Shown: in pieces, positions 1 through 9,462 of the stretch
Numbering within the stretch: the first letter of the stretch is position 1
Layout of the letters: each line of letters starts with the position of its first letter
Assembly: GCA_963620035.1 (NCBI GenBank)
Contig: CAVEXN010000015.1
Location: 1 to 48,629, forward strand
Length of the DNA stretch: 48,629 nt
Direction of reading: 5' to 3'
DNA from: F23-D06 sp963620035
Lineage (GTDB): Bacteria; Bacteroidota; Bacteroidia; Bacteroidales; WCHB1-69
The notes under the pieces: generated by a model
Told to the model about the DNA's origin: nothing
Database searches by the model: none
What the model saw: only the letters and a program-made list of their open reading frames with translations
Program-made: the position numbers and the translations under genes

Positions 1-88
1 TTATGTTTAACGAACCTCGCATAGTCTGAAGGTGAGGTGTAAAAAAGTTAATAATAGAGGTTCCCTAAAGTAAAAGGGCTGTCTGCCA

Positions 89-728
89 ATGAGTAAACTT
101 GAAGACTTGCATACACTTGTACGGCTGCTCAAAGAATTTGGTTCCCGTATCTCCAATCCTTGAATATGCGATTAAGGAGAAAGTAGAACATTATAAAGAG
201 GGTAGCATTATAGAAAAAGGGGAAGGGTGTCCTAAAGTCCGTGAAGAAGAACTTGAAATTAGAGATAAGGACTTTGATGACTATGTAAGGGGATTTTCAA
301 ATCTCTCTGTTGGTGTTGTAAATGGAAAGAAGCTGCCCCACAAAGCGATTCTACTTATCAGTATTATGAATCTTATTGAAAATGGTATTGTTGCAGAGAA
401 TCAAATTGGACTTGACAAGACAATAGCACTGGCTTTTGCTTCAACTTGGAGAAAATATTATGGTGATGTTAAACCGCCATCTGTATGGACACCATTTTGG
501 TATCTCAAAAGCGAGGCTTTTTGGCACTTTGAACCCAAAGAGAATGAAGAAGAACTGCTGCAAGGACTTTTAAAATTTGCAGGGCATCCTTCAATTGGTC
601 AAATGCGCCTTGTGATAAAACACGCATACCTTGATGATGCTCTCTTCGGGTTTTTTAGAACTGATGATAGCAGACATTCATTAAAAAAAATCCTTGAAAT
701 AACCTATATTGAAGAGTACGTATATTAA
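89..728 (+). pseudogene. Frame-broken sulfur-binding-domain (SBD)-like protein, no HNH nuclease seen
   Basis: An ATG at 89 opens a frame (MSKLEDLHTLVRLLKEFG...) that stops after 24 codons. The frame that follows, readable from a TTG at 99 to TAA 726-728, continues smoothly (ILEYAIKEKVEHY...). A single-base indel near 155-165 would join them, so the gene is probably frameshifted; a sequencing error is possible. The second frame contains KLPHKAILLISIMNLIENG, then an ENQIGL segment, a PFWYLKSEAFW block, and near the C-terminus YLDDALFGFF. This order resembles the sulfur-binding domain of phosphorothioate-dependent restriction endonucleases (ScoMcrA/COG3440 type), which normally carry a C-terminal HNH nuclease. 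None is seen here. The DNA is distinctly AT-rich beside GC-rich neighbours, which suggests transferred, decaying DNA. The family call rests on motif memory only. Confidence 0.5.
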
Positions 729-1027
729 AGCGGACAGTTTGTATCGCTCCCATCACCCACATTACGATTGACGATACCGGAAAGGATCAACGGCGGATCT
801 TAACCCTCCGCAACAGGATCAATGACCACGAATATATACAGGAGAAAACTGCTGCCTTTACCATGTTAAAAGCCGTCAATCTGGCAGTCCCTGCAAGGGA
901 GGCGGTCCTTCAAATACCAACGCCCGGCGAATATCTGGTGCAAACAAACAGGTACAAGGAGGAGAAAATACGCCAATGCGTCACTCCCTCTCAAAATCCC
1001 ATTCCTCATTCCTCATTCTACAAATAA
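713..1027 (+). pseudogene. Open-frame gene remnant, unrecognised
   Basis: This frame is open from just after a TGA at 710-712 to TAA at 1025-1027, about 104 codons. Its first ATG is at 863, well inside a coding-looking stretch (ITIDDTGKDQRRILTL, NDHEYIQEKTAAFTML, NLAVPAREAVLQIP). The frame overlaps the end of the preceding gene and has no start codon of its own, so it looks like the 3' part of a gene cut by a rearrangement. The last ~17 codons (from about QCVTPSQ) are low-complexity and may be non-native sequence. I do not recognise the family. Nothing convincing is coded between 1028 and 1195. Confidence 0.35.
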
Positions 1028-1195
1028 GTTCAACTTGGAAAGTTATAAAAACGGGGGAGCAATAATTGAAGCAAAGTTGTCATTACAAGTGTCTCGATTA
1101 TAGCAATATGCTTATTTGTTGTCCCAGGCATATTGGGGATGACGACCATCAGAAAAACGCAAAGGTTGAAACCTGAAACGCATCATGCAAAGAAA

Positions 1196-1236
1196 GCGCG
1201 GGGCAATGCCCGATACTTAGAGACATTGCCCCGCGC
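1196..1236 (-). terminator. Rho-independent-type terminator hairpin for the 1263-2969 gene
   Basis: A perfect 13-bp inverted repeat (arm GCGCGGGGCAATG at 1196-1208, complement at 1224-1236) has a 15-nt loop and lies 26 nt past the stop codon of the minus-strand gene. Read on the minus strand it is followed by a modest T-rich run (TTTCTTT). It is the natural end of that transcript. Confidence 0.7.
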
Positions 1237-1262
1237 CTCGCTGTATTGTCGGTAACGGGTTG

Positions 1263-2969
1263 CTATTTGACGAAGCGTCCTACAAAGGCGCGCTTGCCGT
1301 CGGACAGACGGATGAAATAGGTGCCCGAAGGGAGGGCGGAACAGTTGACCGTAAAGGTGCCGTCGGCGGCGTTTACGGTCTGCGACTGCACCATACGCCC
1401 GTTGAGGTCATACACGGACAGACGGCAGACGGAGGCGGCCTCGCTGCCCGGTGTCACGTGCAGCGTCTCCCGCACGGGGTTGGGGTAGAGAACGATGGCG
1501 TCTGCTGCGATGCGCTCTTCAATGCCCGTGGCGTTCATGTCAGCGGAGGAACGCGGCACGATGTAGTAACGGAACTCCGGATAGACGTTGCCGATCTTGC
1601 CGGTGGCGAAGTTGAAGCCCGTCAAGGCAATCTGTGTGGTCGGGATGTCGCTGCCGATGTAGTCAACGTCTTGGAAGTAGGGGAATACGGCGGTGTCGCT
1701 TGCGCTGTTCTGGCTGACCACATAGCGGCTCAGAGTGGCAAATGTGCCGGTGCTGACGAATTGCACGCCGGTGAGTTTTATGAGTTCGGCCTGATGGTTG
1801 TACATGAAGTTGTTGTCGGCCAGCTGTGACAGGGTGACCTCAAGCGGTGCGACGTCCTGGAAGATGGCGGTAACCTCGTCGTGGGCCTTGGTGGGGATGA
1901 ACTCCAGGAAGCCGTAGTAGTTGGTGAGCGTGCCGTAGATGTTCGACACCTGATCGCCTACGGAGAGGTCGCCGAAGATGCCGCTGTTGTCATAGATGAG
2001 GATGGCGCCGGTGGAGTCCTGGATGACTTTCTGGTTGTTGTAGGCGGCCACGGCGGTGACGACAACGTTGTTGCTGAGTTTATAGACCACATCATCGGAC
2101 ACGCGCGCGCTGTTGTCGCTATAGTCGAGTTTGGAACGGAGTTCGGCGATGGAGTGTACGATATACTGGTCTTGCACGCCGTATGTGAACGTGAGGGTGT
2201 CGGGGGTCATCACGCGGTTGTTGATGTTGGCGACGCCGCTGACAATGAGGGTGTAGGTGGTGCCCTCGGTGAGGTTGGGCTGCACGTCCAGCACGACGGT
2301 GTTGCCGGCGGAGCCGTTCAAGGTGGCGGATGCTACTGCGATGCCGTTGTCGATCGTGTAGTTGCTTGTGGTTTGAGCAGTTGCGGAATCCAATGCCTTG
2401 CTGAAGGTGACCTCAACGGTACTTTCGCCGGCATTCACGGAACTGATAGCCGGTGGCGTGGTGTCCACCTGCGAAACGATACGGATGTTGTCGATGAAGA
2501 AGCGGCCCTTGCTGGCTGTGGAACTCATGAATTTGATGGTAGAAGCCGTTGTGCCGCCCGTGGCCTGTATTTCATAATGCTTGTAACTGCCGTAGGAACC
2601 GTCATTGTCCATGTTGGTGGCGGTGTAGAGGGTGCTGTCCACATAGACGTTGAGCGTCCTGCTGTCGTTGTACCAGGCTTCGGCGTCAAAGCTGATGACA
2701 AACTGGCCTCCGTTGCCGGAGAGGTCAAGTGGCGGGGTCTGGATGAAACCCGCTGCCGACGCCTTTCCTATTTTCACTTTTCCGGTGCTGGGATGAACCC
2801 AGTCGGCAGTCCATCCCGGAACGTGCGTGAACGAGTCGATACTGGTGGCGATGGAGTAACTGTTGCTGTCTGTGACCAGTGAGAAGTCCTCTTCAAGGAT
2901 GACAGTCTGCGCTGAAATGCCGGCTGCAAAGGCCAGCAAGACGAATAGCGGGAAAAAAGCCTTTTTCAT
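1263..2969 (-). CDS. T9SS type A sorting-domain exported protein
   Basis: This 568-residue exported protein starts with a Sec signal peptide (MKKAFFPLFVLLAFAAGISA, cleavage before QT). Domains in order: a jelly-roll, choice-of-anchor-like module (about 25-165, ending FFIDNIRIVS); an SbsA-type Ig-like domain (about 170-265, starting TPPAISSVNAGE); an OB-fold-like region (about 270-365, with VVYKLSNNVVVTAVAAYN and GDQVSNIYGTL); and a C-terminal type IX sorting domain (YPNPVRETLHV ... LPSGTYFIRLSDGK ... FVGRFVK). It should cross the outer membrane by T9SS and be anchored on the surface or released. No catalytic motif is visible, so binding or adhesion is the safest role. It is a single-gene unit with its own promoter at 3025-3032 and terminator at 1196-1236. 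Confidence 0.85.
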   Translation of the reverse strand: MKKAFFPLFVLLAFAAGISAQTVILEEDFSLVTDSNSYSIATSIDSFTHVPGWTADWVHPSTGKVKIGKASAAGFIQTPPLDLSGNGGQFVISFDAEAWYNDSRTLNVYVDSTLYTATNMDNDGSYGSYKHYEIQATGGTTASTIKFMSSTASKGRFFIDNIRIVSQVDTTPPAISSVNAGESTVEVTFSKALDSATAQTTSNYTIDNGIAVASATLNGSAGNTVVLDVQPNLTEGTTYTLIVSGVANINNRVMTPDTLTFTYGVQDQYIVHSIAELRSKLDYSDNSARVSDDVVYKLSNNVVVTAVAAYNNQKVIQDSTGAILIYDNSGIFGDLSVGDQVSNIYGTLTNYYGFLEFIPTKAHDEVTAIFQDVAPLEVTLSQLADNNFMYNHQAELIKLTGVQFVSTGTFATLSRYVVSQNSASDTAVFPYFQDVDYIGSDIPTTQIALTGFNFATGKIGNVYPEFRYYIVPRSSADMNATGIEERIAADAIVLYPNPVRETLHVTPGSEAASVCRLSVYDLNGRMVQSQTVNAADGTFTVNCSALPSGTYFIRLSDGKRAFVGRFVK

Positions 2970-3024
2970 TTCTTAACTGTTGTTTAAATTATGTATTGAT
3001 TGTTAATTGTCACATTCGGGCGCG

Positions 3025-3032
3025 CAAAAGTA
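3025..3032 (-). promoter_or_regulatory. Bacteroidetes -7 box for the 1263-2969 gene
   Basis: Minus-strand TACTTTTG matches the TAnnTTTG consensus and lies 55 nt before the start codon at 2969. No strong -33 TTTG is visible at the usual spacing. Confidence 0.6.
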
Positions 3033-3063
3033 GCATTATTATCGTTTTCTCGAATGATGGTTG

Positions 3064-6000
3064 TCAAATTATTGTCGCCGTGCGGCGCATCGATAATTCT
3101 GCCAGCACCACTGCGGTTTCAGGCTCCCCTTCCGGTGCATCCTTGGGCTTCCAGGCCACGATGAAGCGTACGGCGGCATCGGTCACACGGTAGCCTTTCT
3201 CTTCCCATTCCGCCAGTTCGCCTTTCATTCTTTTTGATAGTTTCACAATCAGTCTGCCTGTCTTCGGCATACATAGCCCCTCTTCGCAAAATGTTATCCG
3301 GTCGCCGCTTCTCAAGGAGAGGATTTCGCGTTTGTAATCTTTCGAGTAATCGAGCCAAACATCCTTGTGCGATGTCTGGAGCACAATCTCATCCGGCAGG
3401 TCATAGGTTTTCCTGTCCGTGACAAAAGAGTCGATGGTAGGGCATGAGTCAATCATTCCGGAGAACAGATTGCTGACGGCTCGGTTGCCGGCGGCGGCAC
3501 TGCAAGTGGTGTGGATGGAGAGCGTTTGCTTGGCACGGGTCATCGCTACATAATACTGGCGCAGTCTTTCATCTGAAATATACTTCGGTTCGGCAACGAA
3601 CATATACACGTTGTCAAACTCCCTCCCTTTTGCCTTGTGGATGGTGCTTACGACGATGTCCTCTTTTGACACGTCGCAGAAATCCTCTACAGGCGATTCG
3701 AATATGAATTCACAAAGGTCACTGTAAAATTTTTTGGGGTTGGTCTGTTCGAAGGCCCGGAGACATTGCTGAAGATAGGGCAATGCAGTGCTGCCGTCAT
3801 ATTTTGCAAAAGTCAGCCCCATGGCCTCTTGCCACAGTTCGTCGGTGATGGTCGGGGACTTGAGTTTCGTTATGCCGGCATTGATGGTTTTGATGAAATA
3901 CTTTGTTTCTGCCAGATTCCAGATGCTGAAACTTTCAGCGGATTGTATCAGTTTGGCCTGCAGGCCACGCTTGCAGAGCAGTGCGAGGAGGATGACGGCC
4001 TCTTCGTTGGTTTGGGTCAATACGCAGGTGGTGCCTTCGCTGTGGTGCGACACATCTTCAGCCACAGGTTCGTACAGGTGTTCCGACGTGTGTTGGGTGA
4101 TTTTCACGTATCCCGCATCTTTACTCATCGAGACGATCGGGTTTCTCTTGATACGCTGGCGGATGCCTTGGCCAAAAGCGTTAGCGGCATCAACGATATG
4201 ACGGGCGCTGCGGAAGTTCTCGGTCATTTCTATCAGCCGTCCGCCCTCTCTTTTGCTCAAGTTGAACATGTGCCGGGAGTCGGAACCGCGAAATTCAAAG
4301 ATGTTCTGGTCGTCGTCACCTACGGCAATCACCCGCATGTCCTCGTTGGCTTCCATCAATGCCGTCACCAGCGCAAACTCGTCCTTGCTCATGTCCTGTG
4401 CCTCGTCGATGACCAGCACGGTCTTCCTTATGCGGTTGGGTTCGGCCTCGCCGGCATTTATCATTTCGGCCGCTTTCCTCACCACGTCATCGGTCTCCTC
4501 AAGATTCCCGATTCTCCCCATGAGGTCGAAACTGAATGAGTGGAAAGTCTTGATTTCCACAAAATAGGCGGAATGGCCGATCAGGTCTATCAGGCGTTTC
4601 TTGAAGTTGGTCGCAGAGGATCTTGAAAATGTGAGCATTAACAATTGCTCATGTTTCACGTCTTCAAGCAGCAGCAGCGAGGCGAGTTTGTGTACCAGCA
4701 CGCGGGTCTTGCCGCTTCCGGGACCTGCGGCCACCACGATGCAGCGCGATTCTTTGTCATTGATGATCTCTTTCTGACGGTCCGAAAGCTCTCCGAAGAG
4801 TTTCTTGTATCTTGCCGGGGTGATGGTGCGCTGTATTTCCGTTTCCCTCTCGCCCTTGAAGTATTTCCTTATGAATTGGCGGTAGTCCATCTGGAAATAG
4901 TCATGCACGTATTGCAGCGCCTTGTCGTAGTCCTTCACCATCTGGTTGGCGTATTCTCCCACGATATGTATTTGCTGTATCTTCTGCTTGTAGAACTCGT
5001 CGAGCATACGGTAGTCGTCAACCTTGTAGCGAGACTTCGATTCCTTAATGCGTCGGATGTGCATGGCGTTGTAAAGCACCAGGAAGCCCCCCTCAAGTTT
5101 GAGCGATTCTATTTTGGAAAGATAGAGCAGCGCTTCCTCTACGTCTTCAAGTTGCAGTTGGGCAAAATACAAGGATTGCGTCTGCCCGCTGGCTTTCATC
5201 TCTTTCAGAAGTTGAATCACCGAGAACTGCACCGCTTCGTTTTTCGGTTGGGCGGCATCCTCTTTTGCGGAATGTTCCTTTTCTTTTTGTTCAGAAAGGG
5301 CATATAGGCGTTCTATGATGTACCGGCACGTATCTATCCTTTTTTCAAATCTTGTGTTAATGCGTTCTTCGACAAGGTTTTTAGTGATGATAAAGTTGTT
5401 GGCATCAACCGCTCTCTTTTTTATGTACCCGGTTATGACCAAAAAATAGAGCAGGGTTCTGATACTTTTCTCGGTTGACTTTTCGATGCCGGAGCGTACG
5501 GCATTGTCGTTGAGTTGTTTGTAGGAAACGGGCGACTCATCGTCGGGGATATGCTCGAGGAGGTATCTTTCAAGTTTGGCGAAGTGTTCGAATATTTGCA
5601 AAGGCTTTTTGGGAGTGTTGCTGATGTCTTGCAGGAAGGCGGAGATGTCATGGGTGTCGGCAAGGATGCCTTCCTGTATCATACGTCCCACGACAGAGAT
5701 GACCTCTTTTTTGCCAAGTCCCAAGATGTCTGCAAGATAGTCAACGCGCGACTCTGCTTCGCCGTCCTGCGCCTTGGCGATGTACTTTTCCGAGAGCAAT
5801 GATTTTATGACACGAACCGCATTTTCGACCTCACCTTCAGAGAAGAGCGCCGATTTCGTGATACGTTGCCGGGCCTCATCCATATCCTTGACGGTGATGC
5901 CGGTAGCATAGACGTGCGGCACGTTGCTGCCACGTTCAATATAGCCGCTTTGTTCCAGGGCAGAAAGGGCGGAGCGAACCCGGGTCTCGATGTCGAGGAC

Positions 6001-8112
6001 GGAATCGTCCCAACCGGCTCTCCGGGCAATCTCCAGGGCAGAGCAGTTGACATGCCGGCGTGATTTCGTGAACTCTTTAATGGCTTTCCATACCTGTTGT
6101 ATTTCGCTGATGCTCAATTTTGTTTGGTTGAGCAGTATAAAGTGATTGTCCAAATCCTTGTCGTTGTAGAGCACGAAGCATTTTGCATTGAGGTGCGGGT
6201 CTCTTCCGGCGCGTCCGGCCTCTTGCATGTAGTTTTCCAATGAGTCGGAAATGTCGTAGTGTACCACCAATCCCACGTCGCTTTTGTCAACGCCCATGCC
6301 GAAGGCGGAAGTGGCTACCATGATGGTTGCCTCGCCCGACATGAAGGCTTCCTGATTCCGGATTTTTTCGTCTGCCTCCAGCTTGCCGTGGTAGGGCAGT
6401 GCGCGGAGACCGTCACGGGTCAGTTTTTCGGCAAGCGTCACGGCCCGTTTGGTGCGAGAGACATAGATGATAGTGGGGCAATCGGTTTCTTCTACGATAG
6501 CGCGCAACCGCGAATACTTGTCGTTGTCAGTTTCCACATGTATGACGGAATAGCGCAAATTGGTGCGCGATGCTGACGAGGCGAACAACTGCATGGTGAT
6601 GCCGAGCTCTTTGTTGAAATAGTCGCAGATGTCTTGGACTACCTTTTGTTTGGCGGTGGCGGTAAAGCAGGAAACGGGTATCGGGCCGAAAGACTTGTCT
6701 CCGAACTTCTTTTTCTGGTATTCGCGGATGAACTTTCCGATGTAGAGATAGTCGACCCTGAAGTCCTGCCCCCAGGCGGAAAAGCAGTGGGCCTCGTCTA
6801 TGACGAACCGTACCACATGGCGATACAGCAGGATGCGCTCTATCGTCTTTGAACGCAGCATTTCCGGGGCAATGTACAAGAGCGACACTTCACCGTCCTG
6901 CACGCGCTTGATGGCATTCGAACGGCTGATGGGGTCGAGCAGTCCGTTGATGGTTTCGGCATATGCGATGCCGCGGTCGGCAAGGCTGTCCACCTGGTCT
7001 TTCATAAGCGACTGCAGGGGCGAGATGACCACCGTGAGGCCGTGTACGGACTTGCCCTCCATCAATGCAGGCAATTGGAAGGTGAGCGACTTGCCTCCGC
7101 CCGTGGGGAATATCGCCAGCAGCGACTTGCCGTCTGCCGCCGCCTGCGCTGCTTGCTCTTGCAACGGCTCGCCGTTGTATGTGCGGAAATTGTCGAAACC
7201 GAAGAACTGGTTGAGGTTGTGTCGGATGTCGAGTTTGCGGTTGCAGTATTCGCAGCCGTCCTTGCAGCGTGTATGGCAAAGTGTCCTGCTGATATGTTCC
7301 ACTTCGGGGTAATGATGTAACACCCAACCCGGCGTTACCGATTGTCCATCGCCTGTCCCTATGAGCGCCAAGGCGTACGCCAATCCGCAAGGCCATTTTT
7401 GTATGATGGAGGACAGTCCGGCATGGGCGCATATCGAGCCTTTATACTCGTCAAGTATCCGGCCGGCAAGGAAGTCCGGACTCAAACGGGTATGCGCATT
7501 CACCATTCTCAAGAAACCCTCAAATTCCGGCTCGCGACTAAGCAGTGCCGCAAAAATGTTGCGCCTCCTTTCGGGCAGCTGGTGCCAATGGGCAATTTCG
7601 TCCATAAGCAAATCGCGGGCTTTTTCACAGTCGTTTACCGGATTGTTCAGCTGTTCGCTGATGAGCTTGTCATCCTTCAGCAATCGGTGATAAGGGTGTT
7701 CGGGAAAGAGCAGGGGAGAGAGGTAGAGCGTATCTACTAAAAAACCTTTTGTCGAAGCGCTATGCCAGAGAGAACTCGGTTCGGCTTTATGGAACAGGTA
7801 TTTTGCGTCGAAGTGTACGATGTTGTGTCCGCAAAGGTAGGCGACATGCCCATCATCGAGGAATTCTTCCAGCGCTTTCCTGTCGTTTTTGTGAAAGGTT
7901 GCCCCGTCATAGCGCAACGCTCCGATGTCGTGAACCTTATGGTCCGAAATGCCGACTTCGGTGTCCAAAATGGCCCATCTGCCGGCATCGCGCCTACTAT
8001 AGGGATTGTCTTCAAATTCCCCATAGTCAATGTCTTGCGCAGTGTTTTCCTTGGCGTTGTTGTCAGCGTCCTTTCTTTTGCCATTTACAAAAATACGCTC
8101 GAAAAGCGACAT
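3064..8112 (-). CDS. Exonuclease-RecQ-UvrD fusion helicase (RecQ family ATP-dependent DNA helicase)
   Basis: This is a 1682-residue fusion. Residues about 45-170 form a DnaQ/DEDD 3'-5' exonuclease-like domain: D50-T-E52, GHN97..HFD102, and a third motif around D161 (NNPVND) where the usual His is Asn. A cysteine cluster C279-x3-C283-x3-C287-x2-C290 may bind zinc. A complete RecQ helicase follows: PTGGGKS 336-342, DEAH 439-442, QEAGRAGR 629-636, then winged-helix-like segments to about 1000. Residues about 1105-1560 are a UvrD/PcrA SF1 helicase: AAGPGSGKT near 1128-1136, DEAQD 1236-1240, then GDDDQNIFEFRGSD, STIHKAKGREF and YVAMTRAK. Long RecQ-UvrD proteins are known in Bacteroidetes but their job is not settled; repair of blocked forks or defence are both reasonable. 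The last ~120 residues are unassigned. It has its own promoter at 8173-8180. Confidence 0.88.
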   Translation of the reverse strand: MSLFERIFVNGKRKDADNNAKENTAQDIDYGEFEDNPYSRRDAGRWAILDTEVGISDHKVHDIGALRYDGATFHKNDRKALEEFLDDGHVAYLCGHNIVHFDAKYLFHKAEPSSLWHSASTKGFLVDTLYLSPLLFPEHPYHRLLKDDKLISEQLNNPVNDCEKARDLLMDEIAHWHQLPERRRNIFAALLSREPEFEGFLRMVNAHTRLSPDFLAGRILDEYKGSICAHAGLSSIIQKWPCGLAYALALIGTGDGQSVTPGWVLHHYPEVEHISRTLCHTRCKDGCEYCNRKLDIRHNLNQFFGFDNFRTYNGEPLQEQAAQAAADGKSLLAIFPTGGGKSLTFQLPALMEGKSVHGLTVVISPLQSLMKDQVDSLADRGIAYAETINGLLDPISRSNAIKRVQDGEVSLLYIAPEMLRSKTIERILLYRHVVRFVIDEAHCFSAWGQDFRVDYLYIGKFIREYQKKKFGDKSFGPIPVSCFTATAKQKVVQDICDYFNKELGITMQLFASSASRTNLRYSVIHVETDNDKYSRLRAIVEETDCPTIIYVSRTKRAVTLAEKLTRDGLRALPYHGKLEADEKIRNQEAFMSGEATIMVATSAFGMGVDKSDVGLVVHYDISDSLENYMQEAGRAGRDPHLNAKCFVLYNDKDLDNHFILLNQTKLSISEIQQVWKAIKEFTKSRRHVNCSALEIARRAGWDDSVLDIETRVRSALSALEQSGYIERGSNVPHVYATGITVKDMDEARQRITKSALFSEGEVENAVRVIKSLLSEKYIAKAQDGEAESRVDYLADILGLGKKEVISVVGRMIQEGILADTHDISAFLQDISNTPKKPLQIFEHFAKLERYLLEHIPDDESPVSYKQLNDNAVRSGIEKSTEKSIRTLLYFLVITGYIKKRAVDANNFIITKNLVEERINTRFEKRIDTCRYIIERLYALSEQKEKEHSAKEDAAQPKNEAVQFSVIQLLKEMKASGQTQSLYFAQLQLEDVEEALLYLSKIESLKLEGGFLVLYNAMHIRRIKESKSRYKVDDYRMLDEFYKQKIQQIHIVGEYANQMVKDYDKALQYVHDYFQMDYRQFIRKYFKGERETEIQRTITPARYKKLFGELSDRQKEIINDKESRCIVVAAGPGSGKTRVLVHKLASLLLLEDVKHEQLLMLTFSRSSATNFKKRLIDLIGHSAYFVEIKTFHSFSFDLMGRIGNLEETDDVVRKAAEMINAGEAEPNRIRKTVLVIDEAQDMSKDEFALVTALMEANEDMRVIAVGDDDQNIFEFRGSDSRHMFNLSKREGGRLIEMTENFRSARHIVDAANAFGQGIRQRIKRNPIVSMSKDAGYVKITQHTSEHLYEPVAEDVSHHSEGTTCVLTQTNEEAVILLALLCKRGLQAKLIQSAESFSIWNLAETKYFIKTINAGITKLKSPTITDELWQEAMGLTFAKYDGSTALPYLQQCLRAFEQTNPKKFYSDLCEFIFESPVEDFCDVSKEDIVVSTIHKAKGREFDNVYMFVAEPKYISDERLRQYYVAMTRAKQTLSIHTTCSAAAGNRAVSNLFSGMIDSCPTIDSFVTDRKTYDLPDEIVLQTSHKDVWLDYSKDYKREILSLRSGDRITFCEEGLCMPKTGRLIVKLSKRMKGELAEWEEKGYRVTDAAVRFIVAWKPKDAPEGEPETAVVLAELSMRRTATII

Positions 8113-8172
8113 GGATTCACAGGGTTTTGATTTGTTTTTTTATAAAAATAGTGGCAGTTTTACTCAAAGCGG

Positions 8173-8180
8173 CAAAGATA
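8173..8180 (-). promoter_or_regulatory. -7 box for the RecQ-UvrD fusion
   Basis: Minus-strand TATCTTTG fits TAnnTTTG and lies 60 nt before the start codon at 8112. It is divergent from the plus-strand box at 8264-8271; the 210-nt intergenic region holds only these two promoters. Confidence 0.55.
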
Positions 8181-8263
8181 GCACAATATCTTGAATGGTA
8201 CGGGTTGTTTTTGCCGCGGCATTATTCAGTTTTTTTCAGCCTGATTTCCTTTCGGGAAAGTTT

Positions 8264-8271
8264 TATCTTTG
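8264..8271 (+). promoter_or_regulatory. -7 box for the ATP-grasp-like/GNAT operon
   Basis: TATCTTTG matches TAnnTTTG and lies 51 nt before the ATG at 8323. No clear -33 element is seen. Confidence 0.55.
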
Positions 8272-8322
8272 CCGCTCGAACAAAAAACGGCGGACGAGAA
8301 GCCACCGATGCGATAACGCCTT

Positions 8323-9456
8323 ATGTACTTGTATGTTTTCAATCCGGAACACGACTATGCCTTGGCCAACGACGGGGCGCATTTTGTGCCGCCGGCCTCG
8401 GCGATGCAGTTCGCGGACGACTGTGCCCTGTTTCTGTCGCATTTGGTGGGGGCGGACAGTTGCATATTCCTGCCATATAGGCAGCGTTCGCGCTTTTATG
8501 TCGTGTCTGACGGCACATATACGGACACGCCGCCTGCGGTTGAGGGGGTGCGTCCGTGGGGCTGGAACGCTTTGGTGGCGCAGCAGTGCCGCGAGGCTCT
8601 CCCCGGCATTGCGCTGCCGGATGCGGCGACGCTTTCGCATTGGCGCACTCTGGCCCACCGCCGTACCGCCGCCGAGGGTCTGGAGTTCCTCAAACAAAAT
8701 CTCCCGGCTGAATCTACGTTGCCTCAAACGCCTGCAGAACTCTTTTCGGTTGACCAAGTCCGCCGCTTCGTACGCCAATATCACGACGTGCTGTTCAAGT
8801 CGCCCTATTCAGGCAACGGGCGAGGCCATCTCTATGCCCACGGCGACTTTACGCCTACGTTGCAGCGGCAATGCGCCGGCGTGTTGCGCAAACAAAACTC
8901 TATCATGGGCGAGCGACTGTATGAGGTGGTGCAGGATTTCGCCATGGAATTTGAGTGCCGCCGCCAGAACTGCCGTTTCCTGGGCTATTCGCTCTTTAAT
9001 ACCCAACATTACGGCTATGCCGGCAATAGCCTTAGTGCCGATGAACAGATGGAACAGACGATTCGCCAATATGTAAGCCTCGATTTGCTCCGCGAGGTGC
9101 GCAGACTGGTGACGACGTTCATCAACAGGCGCATCGCCCCGTATTACTCGGGCTTTTTAGGGGTGGATATGTTCATCTACCATGCCGGCGACGTCTTCTG
9201 TCTGCATCCTATGGTCGAAATAAACCTGCGTGTGACGATGGGCTTGGCGGCACATGCGATATACCGCAAGCACGTTCACCCGGAGGCCGCCGGGACTTTT
9301 GAACTTAAACGTTTCGCATCTCCAGAGAAACTGCAACAATTCCTGCGGCAACAGCAGCCCCCGAAATCGGAGGACCACAGATGGCGCAGCGGCTTCTTTG
9401 CCCTCCATCCTGTGTCAAAGCGGACAAGATACCTGATTTGTGCAACTTTAAAATGA
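8323..9456 (+). CDS. ATP-grasp-like protein of unknown substrate
   Basis: This 377-residue cytoplasmic protein has no signal peptide or membrane segment. It starts MYLYVFNPEHDYALAND. Three blocks resemble an ATP-grasp fold: a glycine-rich FKSPYSGNGRG loop (158-168), ERLYEVVQDFAMEFECR (197-213) in the place of the adenine/ligase strand, and GFLGVDMFIY...PMVEINLRVTMG (278-307), whose E-x-N could bind Mg-ATP. ATP-grasp enzymes join a carboxylate to an amine or thiol through an acyl phosphate; the substrate here cannot be told. The downstream GNAT gene starts 6 nt after the stop, so the two are co-transcribed and may act on the same small molecule. I recognise this only as a conserved Bacteroidetes protein. 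Confidence 0.55.
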   Translation: MYLYVFNPEHDYALANDGAHFVPPASAMQFADDCALFLSHLVGADSCIFLPYRQRSRFYVVSDGTYTDTPPAVEGVRPWGWNALVAQQCREALPGIALPDAATLSHWRTLAHRRTAAEGLEFLKQNLPAESTLPQTPAELFSVDQVRRFVRQYHDVLFKSPYSGNGRGHLYAHGDFTPTLQRQCAGVLRKQNSIMGERLYEVVQDFAMEFECRRQNCRFLGYSLFNTQHYGYAGNSLSADEQMEQTIRQYVSLDLLREVRRLVTTFINRRIAPYYSGFLGVDMFIYHAGDVFCLHPMVEINLRVTMGLAAHAIYRKHVHPEAAGTFELKRFASPEKLQQFLRQQQPPKSEDHRWRSGFFALHPVSKRTRYLICATLK

Positions 9457-9462
9457 AAGACT

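Noticed and set aside
1881..2882. 333-codon plus-strand frame
   Set aside because: It is antisense to the T9SS cargo gene, which has a signal peptide and a sorting domain.
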